Both the position numbers and the translations under genes were made by a program. A DNA stretch of 16,250 nucleotides from an uncultured Sphingomonas sp. (lineage in GTDB: Bacteria > Pseudomonadota > Alphaproteobacteria > Sphingomonadales > Sphingomonadaceae): positions 1-16,250 of the forward strand of contig CADCWB010000070.1 of NCBI GenBank assembly GCA_902806295.1. The letters are read 5' to 3'. Below the pieces are notes generated by a model. It was not told the DNA's origin and searched no databases. It was given only the letters and a program-made list of their open reading frames with translations. This document shows, piece by piece, positions 13,531 to 16,250 of this stretch. How positions within the stretch are numbered: position 1 is the first letter of the stretch; each line of letters begins with the position of its first letter.

Positions 13531-13790
13531 CGCTTGTGGGTGCTCACCGGAGCGGGAGGACCTTCTGCCGTGATCCCCGTCTGGCACACCACTTTCGCGA
13601 CGACCGCCGCGCCAAGCTGGACATGGTCGAGCCGAACGCTGCCCACCGGGCACTCGCCCGCCTGAACGCGGAGTAGCCGGGCGACCTGCTGATCGTCACG
13701 CAGAACGTCGACGACCTGCATGAGCGCGCCGGGACGTGGCGGCTGCTCCACATGGATGGCGAGTTGAAGAAAGGCTGGTGCCTGGCGTAA
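13531..13790 (+). pseudogene. cobB: Decayed NAD-dependent protein deacylase (sirtuin, CobB-type)
   Basis: Three lesions mark a dead sirtuin gene. (1) VLTGAG, the NAD-binding start of sirtuins, is at 13540-13557 in one frame. (2) About 34 residues normally following (the GISAESGIPTFR region) are missing, and the gene resumes 14 bases later in another frame at DPRLAHHFRDD (from 13572) and runs through AKLDMVEPNAAHRALARLNAE. (3) A TAG at 13674-13676 interrupts that frame, after which PGDLLIVTQNVDDLHERAG and LLHMDGEL continue, carrying the NVDDLHERAG signature. Homologues have Trp here, so TGG to TAG is the likely nonsense mutation. The frame closes at 13790; the zinc-binding and C-terminal parts are not recognisable. 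CobB would have been a NAD-dependent lysine deacylase. Confidence 0.8.
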
Positions 13791-13880
13791 CCTCCGCCGG
13801 TCAAAATAGACCGGCTGCTTGGCGTGGGTGAGCGGGTGGTTGAAGTGCGCCAAGTCGACCGGCGCGCCGATCGAACCGTT

Positions 13881-13910
13881 CGGGCGCGCGCCGGGTAGGC
13901 CGCGCGCCCG
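13881..13910. terminator. GC-rich stem-loop after the secreted repeat protein gene
   Basis: CGGGCGCGCG (13881-13890) and CGCGCGCCCG (13901-13910) form a perfect 10-bp stem with a 10-base loop, starting 7 bases beyond the stop codon of the minus-strand gene. No T run follows, so factor-independent termination is uncertain. Confidence 0.4.
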
Positions 13911-13917
13911 GGAAGGT

Positions 13918-14478
13918 TTAGCGGTTTCGGTTGATGCGGATGTTGGTCACCCGGCCCTGGTAGTCGACGTTGCAGCGGAAGCGCAGGTCGCCCTGAGCAT
14001 AGGCCTGCTGGTTGTAGCCATTGTACTGCTGCTGATTATAGCCGCCCATGCCGCTGTCGATCAGGCCGGACACGCGCAGGCCGTTGTTGTTGCGGCGTTC
14101 TACGTTGGTGATCGCGGTGACTCGGGCGTAGCCCGGATACTGCTGCTGGTAGCCGTAGGCATTGCCGTAGGGCTGCTGATAACGCGGGCGATATTGCTGC
14201 GCCGCCTGGGCCGAGGCCGCGCTGGCGCACTGGGTAATCGCGGTCCGATCGTTTACCGCATAGCGGTTGCCGAGCAGCTGACCGATGACGCCGGCGATGC
14301 CGCCCTGCTGCTGCGGATAGCCATAACCCTGCTGCGGGTAACCCTGCTGGGGATAGCCCTGCTGCGGATAGCCATAGCCCGGCTGACCGGGGGCCGGCTG
14401 CGGATAATATTGCGCCGCGGCCGGCGCGGCGATGCCGCCGAGCGCGGTGGCGGCGGCAATGAGGGGGTGGATACGCAT
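13918..14478 (-). CDS. Secreted or periplasmic Tyr/Gln/Gly-rich repeat protein
   Basis: The start is the ATG at 14478 with AAGGAA 5 bases upstream; the frame extends to 14556 but lacks a signal there. The 186-residue protein begins with a signal peptide (MRIHPLIAAATALGGIAAPA) likely cut after AAA at 22. Residues 23-60 are PQQGY-type repeats, followed by GVIGQLLGNRYAVNDRTAITQCA (about 62-84), a Gln/Tyr-rich segment, ARVTAITNVERRNNNGLRVSGLI, and a C-terminal FRCNVDYQGRVTNIRI. The ordered blocks resemble a family of sphingomonad exported proteins that I know only as hypothetical. Two Cys (about 83 and 170) may pair. A TATACT box lies 47 bases upstream. It may be surface- or envelope-associated. 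Confidence 0.8.
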   Translation of the reverse strand: MRIHPLIAAATALGGIAAPAAAQYYPQPAPGQPGYGYPQQGYPQQGYPQQGYGYPQQQGGIAGVIGQLLGNRYAVNDRTAITQCASAASAQAAQQYRPRYQQPYGNAYGYQQQYPGYARVTAITNVERRNNNGLRVSGLIDSGMGGYNQQQYNGYNQQAYAQGDLRFRCNVDYQGRVTNIRINRNR

Positions 14479-14524
14479 TGCTATTCCTTGTTCTCCGCCC
14501 GGAAAGCGCCGGCGGAGTTCGCAA

Positions 14525-14530
14525 AGTATA
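14525..14530 (-). promoter_or_regulatory. Candidate -10 box for the secreted repeat protein gene
   Basis: TATACT on the minus strand, 47 bases before the ATG at 14478. The -35 region is weak (TCGGAC-like). Position and match to TATAAT are the only support. Confidence 0.3.
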
Positions 14531-14654
14531 ACGAGCGGTCGGCGCGTCCGATGCATGAACCGAAAACAACAACCCGTAGCGCGAGGTTAACCGCATCGTT
14601 CAGCCCGGCGAGTTCTCACGCAGACTGCCGCGTGCACTTGCCACCGTGCCGTCG

Positions 14655-15236
14655 TCAGCCATTCGCCGGCTGCACCCGCAGGGTCCCAGGCGGGAGCGGG
14701 GCGAGGAGATCGGCGGCGGGGGCGGTGCCGTCGAGCCACTCGCGCCAGCTGGCCGGGGGAAGCACGGCAACCTGGCGGCTGTGGTAAGGCGCGACGTCGG
14801 GTCCGGGCGCGCAGGTCAGCATGGTGAACGCCTCGCCTATGTCGGGCACGGCACGGACCAGGCCGGCGATGCCGAGCATGTCGCCGTCGGCGGCGGTGAA
14901 CAGCCAACGGTCCTTGCGTTTTTGCTTCGGGTCGGCCGGGGCGGTGAACTCGTAGAAGCCGTCGGCCAGGATCAGGCAGCGGCCGGAACCGAACTCGCGC
15001 CCGTCCGAGCGAAAGTTGTAGACCGGCTTGCCGCCCGGCCCGGGCCAGCTCCAGCGGCGCACCACAAGGTCGTAGGCGCTGTCACTTGCGCGCACGATCG
15101 GTGCTGGATCGGTAATGCGGATGTCGCACGGCTGGAGATTGGGAATGCCCTCAGGAAAGCCGAGCGGCATGCCACGATCTCGGAACAGCTGCCGGATCGC
15201 CTCGGGCGCCTTGGTCTGCGAGTAAAGATTACACAT
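14655..15236 (-). CDS. SRAP-domain protein (YedK/HMCES-type abasic site sensor)
   Basis: The protein protects abasic sites in single-stranded DNA by forming a DNA-protein crosslink through Cys2. From MCNLYSQ (ATG 15236; a start at 15260 would bury Cys2 and is rejected) it is 193 residues. Cys2, Asn74 (YNFRSDG), Glu96 (ADGFYEF) and His152 (PYHSRQVAVLP) match the known catalytic set of the family. The Asn segment is atypical: most members have NARAE-type sequence, here NFRSDG, typical of a divergent subgroup. It appears to be monocistronic; 176 bases separate its stop from the start of the downstream secreted-protein gene. Confidence 0.93.
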   Translation of the reverse strand: MCNLYSQTKAPEAIRQLFRDRGMPLGFPEGIPNLQPCDIRITDPAPIVRASDSAYDLVVRRWSWPGPGGKPVYNFRSDGREFGSGRCLILADGFYEFTAPADPKQKRKDRWLFTAADGDMLGIAGLVRAVPDIGEAFTMLTCAPGPDVAPYHSRQVAVLPPASWREWLDGTAPAADLLAPLPPGTLRVQPANG

Positions 15237-15239
15237 GAG

Positions 15240-15514
15240 GGCGGGTGCGAATGGTCCCAATGGTCGCGGTGATGAGGTGGATGGCGCAGTTCAACATGGA
15301 CAACATGGACACTACGTCCCCGTCTTCTTCACCCCACCCGCAAGATCGTCCGCCGGTCAAGCTGCGGCGCAACAGGGTCGGAGTGGCGAACATGGCTGCC
15401 TGCCTAGCAGGAACAGCCGCGTGTAGGACAGGGGCTCGCCGGCCGGTTCCGTTGCGCCGGCCATGGTTGCAGCGGTAACTCGCCGGTAAGTCGGAAGTGG
15501 CATGAGGCATCGCC
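15240..15514. other. Intergenic region with short tandem duplications, no gene recognised
   Basis: Between the SRAP and DUF2726 starts I see no convincing gene. Near 15250-15267 a 9-base unit AATGGTCCC repeats once with one change, and at 15292-15309 CAACATGGA is exactly doubled. GGCCGG (15441-15446) and CCGGCC (15457-15462) form a 6-bp hairpin. The region must hold the two divergent promoters, but no clear -35/-10 pair is evident. Confidence 0.5.
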
Positions 15515-16250
15515 ATGCCACCCGAGATACTTGCCCTGCTCGACAAGCCGCTGTCGCTGGTTGCCGTGCTGTTCGTCGGTGCCTTGTTCGGCATGATCAC
15601 CGAGCAGGCGGTCAGTCAACAGCGGCGCGAGGCGTGGAAGGCGCGCAAGAAGGCGCGGGGCGAATGGGTGCAGCGAGGCCGGACCGGGCCAAGGCCGGGC
15701 TTTGCGCCATGGCATGACCCGCTGCCGGGCGGATCGCGCAACCCGGATGCGGCGGACCAGCTGCGCACGGTGATGGCGGCGCAGTTCACGGCCAAGCGGC
15801 TGCTCAACCGCGGCGAGAGCCGGGTGCTGGCGGCGCTGGAGCCGATCGTTGCCGAGCTGGCGCCGGGCTGGCGGGTAATGGCGCAGGTGAGCCCAGGGGA
15901 GGTGCTGGACGCAGACAGCACGGAGGCGTTCAACACGATCAATGCCAAGCGGGTAGACTTCCTGCTGGTCGATGCCGAGCTGAAGCCGCGGCATGCGATC
16001 GAGTATCAGGGGCAGGGGCATCATCAAGGCGCGGCGGCGGCGCGCGACGCGGTGAAGAAGGAGGCTTTGCGCCGGGCCGGCGTGGGCTATGCGGAGGTGT
16101 TCGCCAACGACGGGCCGGCGGAGTTGCGGATGACGGTGGCGAAGATCATCGGCTCAGCCGCGCAGTCAGGGCCGTTTGGGCGGGCAGCGGCGAAGCAGGG
16201 GCTGAGCGTCACCAGCGCTTGCCGGTCGCTTCGATCGCTTTCAGGAGCGC
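15515..16250 (+). CDS. DUF2726 protein with N-terminal membrane anchor (3' end outside window)
   Basis: An open frame from ATG 15515 to the edge (245 codons seen). Residues 12-28 are one hydrophobic segment (LSLVAVLFVGALFG), followed by a basic, Arg/Lys-rich linker. The DUF2726 domain spans about 95-212: LLNRGESRVLAALE, FNTINAKRVDFLLVD (139-153), HAIEYQGQGHHQG (160-172) and KKEALRRAGVGYAEVF. The spacing of Asp148 and Glu163-x-Gln resembles a PD-(D/E)XK-type nuclease core, as proposed for this family, so it could be a membrane-tethered nuclease or nuclease relative. GAGGC lies 6 bases before the start. The final 40 residues look less conserved and overlap what may be another gene on the opposite strand. 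Confidence 0.8.
   Translation, partial: MPPEILALLDKPLSLVAVLFVGALFGMITEQAVSQQRREAWKARKKARGEWVQRGRTGPRPGFAPWHDPLPGGSRNPDAADQLRTVMAAQFTAKRLLNRGESRVLAALEPIVAELAPGWRVMAQVSPGEVLDADSTEAFNTINAKRVDFLLVDAELKPRHAIEYQGQGHHQGAAAARDAVKKEALRRAGVGYAEVFANDGPAELRMTVAKIIGSAAQSGPFGRAAAKQGLSVTSACRSLRSLSGA
16209..16250 (-). CDS. Possible C-terminus of a convergent gene at the window edge
   Basis: Reading inward from the edge on the minus strand gives 13 codons, ALLKAIEATGKRW, followed by TGA at 16211-16209. The peptide reads like a normal protein end (helix plus basic tail), but 13 residues are too few to assign a family. It overlaps the DUF2726 frame, whose C-terminal residues there look non-conserved. Confidence 0.3.
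   Translation of the reverse strand, partial: ALLKAIEATGKRW

Noticed and set aside
13509..13853. Minus-strand frame of 114 residues opposite the sirtuin relic
   Set aside because: The recognisable sirtuin motifs lie on the plus strand, so this frame is a shadow in decayed DNA.
14310..14385. Regularly spaced short repeats that could suggest a CRISPR-like array
   Set aside because: The 15-base units are contiguous codons for GYPQQ within a coding frame and have no spacers.
13819..14787. Plus-strand 322-residue frame with Ile/Leu/Val-rich segments
   Set aside because: It is the antisense of the Tyr/Gln-rich secreted protein; the hydrophobic look comes from the complement of Gln/Tyr codons. 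The minus-strand frame has a signal peptide and ribosome-binding site.
15245..15600. Small frames on both strands between the SRAP and DUF2726 genes
   Set aside because: Arg/Pro-rich composition, no ribosome-binding site of note, no family resemblance, and overlap with short tandem repeats.

Overview
The window is high-GC chromosomal DNA from an alphaproteobacterium, most likely a sphingomonad (Sphingomonas or a near relative). The reasons are the protein style of almost every gene, the block rpsF-rpsR-rplI with charged C-terminal extensions on S6 and L9, a DUF6456 gene opposite an XRE regulator, and a paired hairpin repeat of the kind scattered through sphingomonad genomes. This placement rests on recall of protein families, not on a search.

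Layout. 1-3219 (+): the 3' part of a methylcrotonyl-CoA carboxylase biotin subunit, a short-chain 3-hydroxyacyl-CoA dehydrogenase (branched-chain amino acid/acyl-CoA breakdown) and a CysQ-type phosphatase. 3173-4539: a small unknown gene on the minus strand and a winged-helix regulator broken by a one-base frameshift. 4588-4663: tRNA-Val(UAC). 4707-6222: two tiny membrane proteins (50 and 33 residues) and an XRE regulator on the minus strand, facing a DUF6456 gene across a 92-base gap. 6278-7660: a glutathione S-transferase and, convergent to it, a Gln/Gly/Ser-rich disordered protein. 7835-9118 (-): the rplI, rpsR and rpsF operon with its own terminator and a possible S6:S18-binding leader. 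9321-9707 (+): a promoter-like site, a strong terminator that may end a small RNA of about 65 nt, and a short ORF that looks like a fusion scar ending in the tail of an outer-membrane protein. 9818-13450: alanine racemase (+), then nth, dapB, a DUF72 gene and a hotdog thioesterase (-). 13531-13790 (+): a decayed sirtuin (cobB) relic. 13918-15236 (-): a secreted Tyr/Gln-rich repeat protein and an SRAP-domain protein. 15515 to the end (+): a membrane-anchored DUF2726 protein that runs off the window.

Most of the window is ordinary housekeeping content: amino acid degradation, sulfur nucleotide recycling, ribosomal proteins, cell wall and lysine precursors (alr, dapB) and DNA repair (nth, SRAP). 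I see no CRISPR array, no complete mobile element and no obvious defence island. The parts that deserve attention are the decay products (cobB relic, frameshifted regulator, chimeric ORF), the possible small RNA, the possible S6:S18 leader, the uncharacterised XRE/DUF6456/small-membrane-protein group, and the hairpin repeat that supplies the stop codon of the carboxylase gene.
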